Source: 13-2-20CM-68-14 sp046733295
Lineage (GTDB): Bacteria; Actinomycetota; Thermoleophilia; Gaiellales; Gaiellaceae
Reading direction: 5' to 3'
Length of the DNA stretch: 64,000 bases
Assembly (NCBI GenBank): GCA_046733295.1
Contig: JBKPOY010000031.1
Location: 1 to 64,000, forward strand
In this document: positions 8,426 to 17,010 of the stretch, piece by piece
How positions within the stretch are numbered: the first letter of the stretch is position 1
How the letters are laid out: each line of letters starts with the position of its first letter
Translations under genes and position numbers: made by a program
Notes under the pieces: model-generated
Told to the model about the DNA's origin: nothing
Database searches by the model: none
Seen by the model: the letters and a program-made list of their open reading frames with translations, nothing else

Positions 8426-10831
8426 TTGACTGAAGCTTCCTATACCGCAAAAGACATCACCGTTCTCGAGGGCCTCGAGCCGGTCCGGCTCCGTCCGGGC
8501 ATGTACATCGGCACGACTGGCTCGCGAGGCCTCCATCACCTCGTGTTCGAGGTGGTCGACAACTCGGTCGACGAGGCCCTCGCGGGACGCTGCGATCTGG
8601 TCGAGGTCAGGCTGCACCCGGACAACTCGGTCACGATCAGCGACAACGGTTCCGGGATCCCGACGGAGGTCATGGCCGACCAGGGGCTGCCGGCCGTCAC
8701 GGTCGTCCTGACCAAGCTCCACGCAGGCGGCAAGTTCGGTGGCGACGGCTACAAGGTCTCGGGCGGCCTCCACGGCGTCGGCGTCTCGGTCGTCAACGCG
8801 CTCTCGACCTCCCTGAAGGTCGAGGTGAAGCGCGGGGGCAAGGTCTACGAGCAGGAGTTCGAGCGCGGCGAGCCGACGAGCGACCTGAAGAAGGTCGGCC
8901 CGACCAAGGAGTCGGGGACGACGATCACGTTTCTTCCCGACCTCGAGATCTTCGACGAGCTCGAATGGTCCTCCGAGATCCTGATCCAGCGGCTCCGCGA
9001 GACGGCGTTCCTGACGAAGGGGCTGCGAATCGTCCTGATCGACGAGCGCGAAGGCGAGGACCGGCACGAGTTCTATGCGGAGGGCGGGCTCAAGGACTTC
9101 GTCGCCTACGTGAACGACCAGAAGGATCCCGTCCACAAGCACGTCGTCTTTTTCGAGGGCACGACGAACGGCGACGGGGCCGAGCAGGCCCAGGTCGAGG
9201 TGGCGATGCAGTGGAACACCTCATACGTAGAGTCGGTCTTCTCGTTCGCGAACAACATCAACACGCACGAGGGTGGCGCCCATCTCTCCGGCTTCAAGGC
9301 GGCGTTGACGCGGACGCTCAACGACTACGCACGCAAGAACGCGCTCCTGAAGGAGAAGGACGAGAATCTCGAGGGCGAGGACGTCCGCGAGGGGCTCGCC
9401 GCAGTCATCTCCGTGAAGCTCCGCGAGCCGCAGTTCGAAGGGCAGACGAAGACGAAGCTGGGCAACGCGTGGGTCCGGGGCCTCGTCGAGCAGACCGTCA
9501 ACGTCAAGCTCGCCGAGTTCCTCGAGGAGAACGCCGGCGAGGCAAAGCAGATCATCCAGAAGGCGATCGCGGCGCGGAACGCACGACAGGCGGCCCGCAA
9601 GGCGCGCGAGCTGACCCGGCGCAAGAGCGCGCTGGACAGCATGTCGCTGCCGGGCAAGCTGGCCGACTGCTCGATCAACGATCCAGAGTCGGCCGAGCTC
9701 TACCTCGTGGAGGGCAACTCGGCCGGCGGTTCGGCGACCGATGCGCGCGACCGCACCTTCCAGGCGATCCTGCCCCTGCGCGGGAAGGTGATCAACTCGG
9801 AGAAGAACAGGATCAACAAGGTCCTCTCCAACGCGGAGATCCAGTCGATCATCACCGCGATCGGCACGAACATCGGCGACGAGTTCGACCTCGAGAAGCT
9901 CCGCTACCACCGGATCATCGTGATGACGGACGCCGACGTCGACGGCTCGCACATCCGGACGCTGATCCTCACGTTCCTCTACCGGCAAATGCAGGAGCTC
10001 GTCGAAGGCGGCTTCGTATACATCGCCGTGCCGCCGCTCTACCGGGTCAAGGTCGGCAACCGGGAGCAGTACGTCGAGAAGGAGTCGCAGTTCGAGGACC
10101 TGCTCGTGCGCGAGCGCGTCAAGGACATCGAAGTGACCGCGCGCGACGGCGAGAGCCAGGCCCTGACCGAAACCCGCTACGGACGGTTCACCAAGGCGCT
10201 CAACGAGTTCGACGGCTGGGCGTCGCGGCTGCGGGCCGACTTCGGCTCGGCACCGGCGAACTTCGTCATCGCGCACCGTCTGGTCGAGGTCGACCATGGT
10301 GCGGACGCAACCGGCGATCTCGCCGACGTGCTGAAGGCGGTCGGAGAGAACGGGCACGAGCTCTCCGTGGTCGAGGAGACACCGGAGGGCGCGCGGATCA
10401 AAGTGGTCGAGCGCGAGACGAGCGCCGCGACCCACGTGACCGTGCCGGCCGAGCTCTTTGCCTCCCCCGTCTACGCCAGCCTGCGCAAGACGTACGCCCG
10501 GCTCGTCGAGATCGTGGGCTTGCCGCCGTTCACCCTCGGGCTCGGCAAGAAGCGGCGCATGGCCGAGACGTTCGAGCAGCTTCGCACCGAGGCCCTTGAC
10601 CTCGCGAAGGAAGGCATCAGCGTCAGCCGGTTCAAAGGGCTCGGCGAGATGAATCCGGAGGAGCTCTGGGACACGACGATGGATCCCGCGAACCGCATGC
10701 TCGTCAGGGTCGAGGTCGAGGATGCGGCCGCGGCCGACCGCCTGTTCTCGATGCTGATGGGCGACCAGGTCGAGCCGCGCCGCGAGTTCATCGAGTCGAA
10801 CGCGAAGGACGTCCGATTCTTAGATGTCTGA
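8426..10831 (+). CDS. gyrB: DNA gyrase subunit B
   Basis: 801 residues. The GHKL ATPase domain shows VLEGLEPVRLRPGMYIG, the VVDNSVDEA motif I and DNGSGIP. The TOPRIM domain has LVEGNSAGGSA and DADVDGSHIRTL. The C-terminus ends ESNAKDVRFLDV. At about 800 residues it is longer than the ~640-690 of typical Gram-positive and mycobacterial GyrB: an extra block of about 150 residues follows the TOPRIM segment (from about YVEKESQFEDL to TLGLGKKRRM), as in Gram-negative GyrB. TTG 8426 is chosen because the conserved N-terminus begins there; no ribosome-binding site is obvious. Confidence 0.96.
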   Translation: MTEASYTAKDITVLEGLEPVRLRPGMYIGTTGSRGLHHLVFEVVDNSVDEALAGRCDLVEVRLHPDNSVTISDNGSGIPTEVMADQGLPAVTVVLTKLHAGGKFGGDGYKVSGGLHGVGVSVVNALSTSLKVEVKRGGKVYEQEFERGEPTSDLKKVGPTKESGTTITFLPDLEIFDELEWSSEILIQRLRETAFLTKGLRIVLIDEREGEDRHEFYAEGGLKDFVAYVNDQKDPVHKHVVFFEGTTNGDGAEQAQVEVAMQWNTSYVESVFSFANNINTHEGGAHLSGFKAALTRTLNDYARKNALLKEKDENLEGEDVREGLAAVISVKLREPQFEGQTKTKLGNAWVRGLVEQTVNVKLAEFLEENAGEAKQIIQKAIAARNARQAARKARELTRRKSALDSMSLPGKLADCSINDPESAELYLVEGNSAGGSATDARDRTFQAILPLRGKVINSEKNRINKVLSNAEIQSIITAIGTNIGDEFDLEKLRYHRIIVMTDADVDGSHIRTLILTFLYRQMQELVEGGFVYIAVPPLYRVKVGNREQYVEKESQFEDLLVRERVKDIEVTARDGESQALTETRYGRFTKALNEFDGWASRLRADFGSAPANFVIAHRLVEVDHGADATGDLADVLKAVGENGHELSVVEETPEGARIKVVERETSAATHVTVPAELFASPVYASLRKTYARLVEIVGLPPFTLGLGKKRRMAETFEQLRTEALDLAKEGISVSRFKGLGEMNPEELWDTTMDPANRMLVRVEVEDAAAADRLFSMLMGDQVEPRREFIESNAKDVRFLDV

Positions 10832-10851
10832 GGTCTCACGATTTCAGACAT
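10824..10851. promoter_or_regulatory. Perfect 8-bp inverted repeat over the gyrB stop codon
   Basis: ATGTCTGA (10824-10831) and TCAGACAT (10844-10851) are exact reverse complements around a 12-nt loop. The left arm ends with the gyrB stop codon. No T-run follows, so it is more likely an mRNA-processing or stability hairpin, or an operator, than a terminator. Confidence 0.45.
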
Positions 10852-10895
10852 GGCTGGTCTGTGACATCGCTTCGCTCGTCAGAGGGGAGGGCTAG

Positions 10896-13418
10896 TTGTC
10901 CAGCGTCGAGCCTCTAGGCGCGGGCCGGATCGAGCCGCGCGAGCTCGAGCAGGAGATGCGCTCGAGCTTCCTGGACTACGCGATGAGCGTGATCGTCTCG
11001 CGCGCCTTGCCGGACGTGCGTGACGGGCTCAAGCCCGTCCACCGGCGGGTGCTGTACGCGATGCACGAGGCCGGGTTGCAGCCGAACCGCCCACGGCTCA
11101 AGTGCGCGCGCGTAGTTGGCGACGTGATGGGCGCGTACCACCCCCACGGCGACACCGCGATCTACGACACGCTCGTCCGGATGGCGCAGCCGTTCTCGCT
11201 GCGCTACCCGCTGGTCGACGGCCAGGGCAACTTCGGCAACATCGACGACTACCCGGCGGCCGCCATGCGCTACACCGAATGCCGGCTGACGCGTCTCGCG
11301 ACCGAGATGCTGCGCGACATCGACGCCGACACCGTCGACTTCGAGCCGAACTACGACGAGTCGCGGCGCCAGCCGACGGTCCTGCCGGCTCGCTTCCCGA
11401 ACCTGCTCGTCAACGGCTCCTCGGGCATCGCCGTCGGCATGGCGACGAACATCCCCGCGCACAACCTCGGCGAGGTCGTCGACGCGCTGGTGACGATGAT
11501 CGACGACCCGGCGATCGACGTCGACCGGCTGACCCGCCACGTCAAGGGCCCTGACTTCCCGACCGGCGGAATCATCCTTGGCCGCGACGGGATCCGCGAG
11601 GCGTACCGGTCCGGCCGCGGGCGCATCGTCATGCGCGCCCGGGCGCACATCGAGGAGCTGCGCGGCGGCAAGACGGCGATCATCGTCAACGAGCTGCCCT
11701 TCGGGGTGAAGAAGGGCGGGGACTCCGGCGTGATCATGAAGGTCGCCGACCTCGTGAACGAGAAGGTCTTGACCGAGATCTCGGACGTCAAGGATCTCTC
11801 GGACAAGACCGGGATGCGGATCCAGATCGAGCTGAAGCGCGAGGCGATCCCGCAGGTCGTCCTCAACAAGCTCTACAAGCACACGCCGCTGCAGACGACC
11901 TTCGGCTACAACGCCGTCGCGCTCGTGGACGGTGTCCCGCGCACGCTCGCGCTGCGTGACATGCTGGGCCACTACCTCGACTTCCAGCGCGAGGTCGTCA
12001 CCCGCCGCTCGAAGTACGAGCTGCGCAAGGCCGAGGCCCGCGCGCACGTCCTCCAGGGCTACCTGACCGCGCTCGACAACCTCGATGCGGTCATCGAGCT
12101 GATCCGGAACGCGGCGGACACCGATGCCGCCCGGGAAGGCCTGATGGAGACGTTCGACCTGTCCGAGATCCAGGCCCAGGCGATCCTCGACTTGCGCCTG
12201 CGGGCGCTTACCGCGCTCGAGCGGAAGCGCGTCGAGGACGAGCACCAGGATTTGCAGGAGCGAATCGCCGAGCTGCGAGCGATCCTCGGCGACGAGGCGC
12301 GGATCGACGCGTTGATCCGGGAGGAACTGCTCGAGATCCGGACGATCTACGGAAGGAACGACGACCGCCGCACCGAGATCGTCGCCGCCGAAGGCGAGCT
12401 CGAGCTCGAGGACCTGATCGCGGAGGAGGACATGGTGATCGCGATCACCCGCTCGAACTACATCAAGCGGCTCCCCGTGACGACCTACCGGGAGCAGCGC
12501 CGCGGCGGCCAGGGCGTCATGGGCATGGACCTGAAGGAGGACGACTACATCGAGCACCTCTTCGTCGCCTCCACGCACGACTACGTCCTCTTCTTCACGA
12601 ACGTCGGCAAGGTCTACCGCTTGAAGGTTCACGAGCTGCCGCTCGGGTCGCGGCAGTCGAAGGGCCGCGCGATCCAGAACCTGCTGCCGTTCCGGCAGGA
12701 CGAGCAGGTGCGCGCCGTCGTCCAGACGCGGGACTTCGAGGAGGCGAAGTACCTCGTCTTCGCGACGAAGAACGGGATCGTCAAGAAGACCGAGCTCGCC
12801 GCGTACAACACGCCGCTCAAGGCCGACGGCATCATCGCGATCAAGATGCGCGACGGGGACGAGCTCGTCTCGGTTCGTCACTCGACGGGCGAGGACGACA
12901 TCCTGATGGTCTCGCGCAAGGGCCAGGCGATTCGCTTCAGCGAGAAGGACGCGCGACCGATGGGCCGCGACACGGGCGGCGTCAAGGGAATGACGCTCCG
13001 CAAGGGCGACGAGGTGATCTCCGGCGACGTGATCGCGGTCAACGAGGGCGACCTTCTCGTTGTGACCGAGAACGGTTACGGCAAGCGGACGAAGCTCGCG
13101 GACTATCCCCGCAAGGGCCGCGGGGGCCTGGGCGTGAAGACAGTTCAGTTGACCGAGGCGAAGGGTCAGCTCGCCGGTGCGCGTGTCGTCCGGGACGGCT
13201 ACCAGGTGATGCTGATCTCGACGGGTGGGACGATGATCAGGATGTCCGTCGACGACATCAAGCGATCGGGGCGGTCGACCCAGGGTGTGATCGTGATGCG
13301 TTTCAAGAACGACGAAGAGCGCGTGTCGAGCCTCGCACCGGTGGTCGAATCCGAGGGTGACGAAGACACGGGGGCGGACGACGTGCCGGAACCAGCTCCG
13401 GCGCCGGCCGAGGCGTAG
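10896..13418 (+). CDS. gyrA: DNA gyrase subunit A
   Basis: 840 residues. The breakage-reunion domain has the catalytic tyrosine Y126 in AAAMRYTE and the quinolone-contact region HPHGDTAIYDTLV. The positions equivalent to E. coli Ser83 and Asp87 are Thr87 and Asp91. The C-terminal beta-pinwheel includes the GyrA box QRRGGQGV near residue 530 and ends in an acidic, Pro/Ala-rich tail. TTG start with a strong AGGGGAGG 7 nt upstream. GyrA and GyrB form the tetramer that introduces negative supercoils. It is separated from gyrB by 64 bp. Confidence 0.97.
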   Translation: MSSVEPLGAGRIEPRELEQEMRSSFLDYAMSVIVSRALPDVRDGLKPVHRRVLYAMHEAGLQPNRPRLKCARVVGDVMGAYHPHGDTAIYDTLVRMAQPFSLRYPLVDGQGNFGNIDDYPAAAMRYTECRLTRLATEMLRDIDADTVDFEPNYDESRRQPTVLPARFPNLLVNGSSGIAVGMATNIPAHNLGEVVDALVTMIDDPAIDVDRLTRHVKGPDFPTGGIILGRDGIREAYRSGRGRIVMRARAHIEELRGGKTAIIVNELPFGVKKGGDSGVIMKVADLVNEKVLTEISDVKDLSDKTGMRIQIELKREAIPQVVLNKLYKHTPLQTTFGYNAVALVDGVPRTLALRDMLGHYLDFQREVVTRRSKYELRKAEARAHVLQGYLTALDNLDAVIELIRNAADTDAAREGLMETFDLSEIQAQAILDLRLRALTALERKRVEDEHQDLQERIAELRAILGDEARIDALIREELLEIRTIYGRNDDRRTEIVAAEGELELEDLIAEEDMVIAITRSNYIKRLPVTTYREQRRGGQGVMGMDLKEDDYIEHLFVASTHDYVLFFTNVGKVYRLKVHELPLGSRQSKGRAIQNLLPFRQDEQVRAVVQTRDFEEAKYLVFATKNGIVKKTELAAYNTPLKADGIIAIKMRDGDELVSVRHSTGEDDILMVSRKGQAIRFSEKDARPMGRDTGGVKGMTLRKGDEVISGDVIAVNEGDLLVVTENGYGKRTKLADYPRKGRGGLGVKTVQLTEAKGQLAGARVVRDGYQVMLISTGGTMIRMSVDDIKRSGRSTQGVIVMRFKNDEERVSSLAPVVESEGDEDTGADDVPEPAPAPAEA

Positions 13419-13466
13419 GTTCTGGTAGAAGCTGGCGGATTTTGCAATAGTTTTTTGACGCAGCCC

Positions 13467-13495
13467 TTTCCAAAGAGGAACCAGGGCGCTATACG
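13467..13495 (+). promoter_or_regulatory. Possible promoter of the MerR-like gene
   Basis: TTTCCA at 13467-13472 and TATACG at 13490-13495 with 17 bp between. The gap 13419-13538 is noticeably AT-richer than its surroundings. Downstream is a small AAGCGA-n5-TCGCTT inverted repeat, and a TAGGAGAGG ribosome-binding site precedes the ATG. Confidence 0.4.
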
Positions 13496-13538
13496 TCCAA
13501 AGCGAGAAAATCGCTTGTCCTTCCGTTAGGAGAGGCAC

Positions 13539-13838
13539 ATGAACTACAGCAAGAACGTCGAACTTCTCGAACCGATCAACCTCTCCGAGCATCTCGACAA
13601 GGTCGAGCTCTACCTCGGCCAGGTCTGCCAGATCGCCGGCATCTCCAAGATGCAGCTCGACTACTGGACGAACAAGGCGCAAATCCCGACGAAGGGCAAG
13701 AAGCAGCGGATCTACGACATCGAAGCCCTCGAAACGGTCATGCTGATCAAGCAGGCCAAGGACAAGGGCCTCAACCTGGGCGCGGCGATCGACGCCGCGC
13801 GGCGCTTCCGGGAGAGTGGGGCGAAGGTCCTCGACTAG
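13539..13838 (+). CDS. Small MerR-type helix-turn-helix protein
   Basis: 99 residues. The core YLGQVCQIAGISKMQLDYWTNKAQIP, followed by a short wing and KQRIYDIEALETVMLIKQAKDKGLNLGAAIDAARRF, matches the winged HTH and first dimerisation helix of MerR-family regulators. There is no C-terminal effector domain, so it resembles the minimal MerR-like proteins rather than a metal sensor. It has its own AT-rich upstream region and a strong ribosome-binding site (GGAGAGG), so it is probably well expressed. Its target is unknown. It is convergent with the GalT-like gene. Confidence 0.75.
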   Translation: MNYSKNVELLEPINLSEHLDKVELYLGQVCQIAGISKMQLDYWTNKAQIPTKGKKQRIYDIEALETVMLIKQAKDKGLNLGAAIDAARRFRESGAKVLD

Positions 13839-13884
13839 GAGGGTTTGGCGGAATGTGCCTCGCCTGACGGCTCAGGCTCCGCGC
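13839..13884. terminator. Hairpin between convergent genes
   Basis: GCCTGA (13862-13867), loop CGGC, TCAGGC (13872-13877), a perfect 6-bp stem between the MerR-like and GalT-like genes, both of which end here. It could stop transcription from both sides, though no T-run follows. The stretch begins with GAGGGTTTGGCGGAAT, a motif that recurs after two other genes. Confidence 0.4.
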
Positions 13885-14811
13885 CTAACTCTTCTGGCCC
13901 CGTAGGGCTGCCGCCGCATCGTCGGGCGCGACCGAATTGACGTAGATCCCGGCGCCGAGCTCGATCCCGGCGAAGACGGTCAGCCGCGGCAGCACCTCGA
14001 GATGCCAGTGGCCGTGGCCGTGGAGCCACGCATTCAGCGGCACCGGGCCCTCGACCGCTCGAAGCCGACGCAGCGACTCCGCCAGCAGGCCGAGCGCCGG
14101 CTCGAGGAGCGGGCCTTCGTAGGCGCTTTCCGTCGGGTGCTCGCGCGGAACGATCGCCAGCTCGTACGGAAGCCGGCCGCCGTAGGCGGCGAGGACGACG
14201 AGTCCGTCGCGCTCGAGCACCACGCGGTCGCCGGTTTCGAGCTCGGCCTCGAGGTGCTGGCAGATCCGGCAGGGGCCGGCATCCTGCTCGGCCCGCACGG
14301 TGGGCGGGACGTCTGGCAGGCGCGCGAGCTGGGTGTGCGTATGCGGCAGGCTTGCGCCTGCCTCGCGGCCCTCGTTGAGGAGCGCTAGGAAGTATGCGGC
14401 CCCGGCCTCGCGCGCCGCACGGGCGCGCTCGCGCCAGGCCGTCGCGACGCCCGCGACCTCGCCGTCGCCGAGCTCGGCGAATGAGCGGACGTGGCGCGGG
14501 CTCGAGACGACGACCTCGTGGTGGTCGAAGGCCGGGTAGAGGTTCGGCACGACCCGGACCGACCAGCCGGGAGAGTCCGGCTCGCCCCCGTCCGGGCGCA
14601 GCGCGAAAGTTTCCGGCGGAGTCCGGTTCTCGCGCCCTTCGCAGAACGGGCAGGAGAGGAGCTCCTCCTCGGTCGGCAGGTCGACGTCCGCGCGAGCCGC
14701 CGCCGCTCCCGGCCGCCGTGCGCGCGCCGGCGCCACCACTGCCCACTGGCGGGTGACCGGGTCCTGCCGGAGCTCCGGAGCGCGAGCTGCGTCGCCGGCG
14801 GCGCCGCTCAG
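13885..14811 (-). CDS. GalT-like nucleotidyltransferase (HIT superfamily)
   Basis: About 308 residues. It resembles galactose-1-phosphate uridylyltransferase: an LRQDPVTRQWAVVAPARARRP opening, the zinc-type CPFCEG motif, GASLPHTHTQ, a second CRIC, and HGHGHWHLEVLPR carrying the active-site histidines (family HPHxQ). Substrates may be sugar-1-phosphates other than galactose; ADP-glucose phosphorylases share this fold. No ATG, GTG or TTG precedes the conserved N-terminus: the first GTG (14737-14739) would cut off LRQDPVTRQWA. A CTG at 14809-14811 overlaps the slipin stop as CTGA and is my preferred start. Confidence 0.8.
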   Translation of the reverse strand: MSGAAGDAARAPELRQDPVTRQWAVVAPARARRPGAAAARADVDLPTEEELLSCPFCEGRENRTPPETFALRPDGGEPDSPGWSVRVVPNLYPAFDHHEVVVSSPRHVRSFAELGDGEVAGVATAWRERARAAREAGAAYFLALLNEGREAGASLPHTHTQLARLPDVPPTVRAEQDAGPCRICQHLEAELETGDRVVLERDGLVVLAAYGGRLPYELAIVPREHPTESAYEGPLLEPALGLLAESLRRLRAVEGPVPLNAWLHGHGHWHLEVLPRLTVFAGIELGAGIYVNSVAPDDAAAALRGQKS

Positions 14812-15581
14812 CTCGCTGTCCCGCGGTTCTGCTTCTCGAGAAAGGGGCTGATCAGGTCGATCGGCGCGGGAAAGACGATCGTGGTCGACTGGGAGGATCC
14901 GAGCTCGAGCAACGTCTGCAGGTAGCGGAGCTGCAACGCGATCGGGTGGTCGCCGATCACCTGCGCGGCGTCCTTGAGCCGCTCAGAAGCCTGGAATTCG
15001 CCCTCGGCGTTGATCACCTTCGCGCGCCGCTCCCGTTCGGCCTCGGCCTGGCGGGCCATCGCGCGCTGCATCCCGCTCGGGATCTCGACGTCCTTCACCT
15101 CGACAATCGAGACCTTGATCCCCCAGGGCGACGTTCCCTCGTCGATGATTCCCTGCAGGATTCCGTTGATCTTCTCGCGCTCGGCGAGCAGCTCGTCTAG
15201 CTGGTGCTGTCCGAGGACCGAGCGGAGCGTGGTCTGGGCGATCTGCGACGTCGCGACCATGAAGTTCTCGACCTGCACGATCGCGTTCTTCGGCTCCACG
15301 ATCCGGAAGTAGGCGACGGCGTTTACCCGGACGGGCACGTTGTCCTTCGTGATCACCTCCTGCGGAGGGATGTTGAGCGTGATCGTCCGCAGGTCGACCT
15401 TCACCATCCGGTCGACGATCGGGATCAGGATGAAGAGGCCCGGGCCCTTCGGCTGGGGAAGCAGGCGGCCGAGCCGAAAAATGATCCCGCGCTCGTACTC
15501 ACGCGCCACCTTGATCGCGGAGATCAAGAACAGGATCACCAGGAAGAGGAGAATCGCGACGATGATCAGCGCGGCCGACAT
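14808..15581 (-). CDS. Slipin/stomatin-like SPFH membrane protein
   Basis: 257 residues. One N-terminal hydrophobic segment (ALIIVAILLFLVILFLISAI) is followed by an SPFH domain with EYERGIIFRLGRLL, GPGLFILIPIVD and VNAVAYFRI, then a helical coiled-coil tail (ARQAEAERERRAKVINAEGE). Slipins form oligomeric rings at the membrane. The next gene encodes NfeD, the usual genetic partner whose protease domain cleaves slipin in archaea. The two genes are 33 bp apart and transcribed together. Confidence 0.92.
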   Translation of the reverse strand: MSAALIIVAILLFLVILFLISAIKVAREYERGIIFRLGRLLPQPKGPGLFILIPIVDRMVKVDLRTITLNIPPQEVITKDNVPVRVNAVAYFRIVEPKNAIVQVENFMVATSQIAQTTLRSVLGQHQLDELLAEREKINGILQGIIDEGTSPWGIKVSIVEVKDVEIPSGMQRAMARQAEAERERRAKVINAEGEFQASERLKDAAQVIGDHPIALQLRYLQTLLELGSSQSTTIVFPAPIDLISPFLEKQNRGTAS

Positions 15582-15614
15582 CGGAGTCCTTTCGCTTCGA
15601 GTGGGTGGGAGATC

Positions 15615-16925
15615 CTAGGAAACGGGGGCCGCCTCCGGCTTGTCGACCGGCTCGACGTCGAGGACGAGCGCGGGATCGACGTGCTCCACGCGCACTTTCG
15701 CGCCGGGCCGGAGGGCCATTCCCTCGGGCATCCGTGCCTGCCAGAGCTCGCCGTTGACGAAAACGAGCCCGGTGCCGCGGTACTCGCCGACCTCGCCGAC
15801 CATCGTCTGAGGACCGACGGCGACGGGCGCGCGGCGGATGCCCACGGCCTTCGAAACCGCGAACACCCAGGCGCCCCCGAGCACCACCGCCAGCGTGATC
15901 AGAAGCGGCGCGTTCGGGTGGTAGGGCGCCGGCGCGTTCCTGAACAGCATCAGCGATCCCACCGCGAGGCTGATCACGCCCGAGATGGCGAGGGTGCCGT
16001 GGCTGACGAAGTGCGCCTCCAGGACGAGGAGTACCAGCCCGAGCAAGAGTAGGGCAAGGCCCGCCCAGCTGATCGGCAGGATCGAGAAGCCGAACAACGC
16101 GGTGAAGAGGGCGACCGCGCCGAGCGCCCCGGGAAGCACCACTCCCGGGTGGAAGATCTCGTAGCCGATTCCCGCGAGGCCGGCCAGGAAGAGGAGCGTG
16201 ATCAGGTTCGGGTCGATCAGCGTGTTGAGCAGCCGTGTGAAGAACCCCGGCTTGACGTAGGTGATCTCCGCGCCGGCCGTGTGGAGCGTGAAGGCCTTGG
16301 GGACGGTACGGCGTCCGTCGATCGTGTTCAGAAGCGCGGGCAGGCTCGGCGCCTTCACGTCGATGACGTTGCGCGCGAGCGCCTCGTCGACCGTGAGGTT
16401 CACACCCTTGCGGACGGCGGCATCGGCCCAGGCGGCGTTGCGGCCGTGGGTCTTTGCGAGCGTTCGGAGCTTGGCCGCGAAATGGTTGATCACCTTCCGG
16501 CGAAGGTCGCTGCCGAGGTTGCCGCCGCTCTGGTCGATCGGCGTCGACGAGCCGATGTTCGTCTCCGGCGCCATCGCGAGGATGTCGGCCGCCTGGGCGA
16601 CGAAGACGCCCGCCGAGGCGGCCGCTGCCCCCGTCGGCGCGACATAGACGATCACCGGAATCTTCGAGGCGAGCTCCTTCTTGTAGATCGCCTCCATCGA
16701 GGTCGAAAGCCCGCCGGGCGTGTCGAGGAGGATCACGGCGGCGTCGTAGTGGCCGTCGTTCGCGCGATCGAGCTGGTGGTTCACGTAGTCCTGGGTGACC
16801 GGGTTGATCTCCTTGTCGAACTGGATCGCCAGGACTCGCGGCTTTGTGGCGGCGGATGCTGAAACGGAGAGCGCGAGGGCCAAGGCCAGCGAGCCGAGTA
16901 ATGCCCGCAAAAACCGCCCTTTCAC
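15615..16925 (-). CDS. NfeD-type membrane serine protease (slipin partner)
   Basis: 436 residues, the long NfeD form. A signal-like hydrophobic N-terminus (LRALLGSLALALALSVSASA) precedes a ClpP-like protease domain (residues about 30-230). That domain shows LDTPGGLSTSMEAIYK with the presumed nucleophilic serine, and VAPTGAAAASAGVFVAQAADILAMAP with ETNIGSSTPI. Then come four to five transmembrane helices and a C-terminal soluble OB-fold NfeD domain (MVGEVGEYRGTGLVFVNGE). The GTG at 16923-16925 is the first start beside the signal peptide. It lies upstream of the slipin gene in the same unit. Confidence 0.9.
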   Translation of the reverse strand: MKGRFLRALLGSLALALALSVSASAATKPRVLAIQFDKEINPVTQDYVNHQLDRANDGHYDAAVILLDTPGGLSTSMEAIYKKELASKIPVIVYVAPTGAAAASAGVFVAQAADILAMAPETNIGSSTPIDQSGGNLGSDLRRKVINHFAAKLRTLAKTHGRNAAWADAAVRKGVNLTVDEALARNVIDVKAPSLPALLNTIDGRRTVPKAFTLHTAGAEITYVKPGFFTRLLNTLIDPNLITLLFLAGLAGIGYEIFHPGVVLPGALGAVALFTALFGFSILPISWAGLALLLLGLVLLVLEAHFVSHGTLAISGVISLAVGSLMLFRNAPAPYHPNAPLLITLAVVLGGAWVFAVSKAVGIRRAPVAVGPQTMVGEVGEYRGTGLVFVNGELWQARMPEGMALRPGAKVRVEHVDPALVLDVEPVDKPEAAPVS

Positions 16926-17010
16926 GACTGTAAAGACTCTATCAAGGGCGACCGGCCTGCCCTTGCCGCCCGCGCGGGGTTCTGCAACCCTCGGGTCGGG
17001 TCGCCGCGCA

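Noticed and set aside
10914..13682. Very long open frame (922 codons) antisense to gyrA
   Set aside because: High GC and the codon pattern of gyrA create long open frames on the opposite strand. The translation is low-complexity, rich in Arg, Val, Asp and Leu, with no family motif.
13835..14746. Alternative leftward frame overlapping the GalT-like gene
   Set aside because: It translates to an Arg/Gly/Ala-rich sequence without motifs, whereas the chosen frame has the CPFC and HTHTQ motifs.
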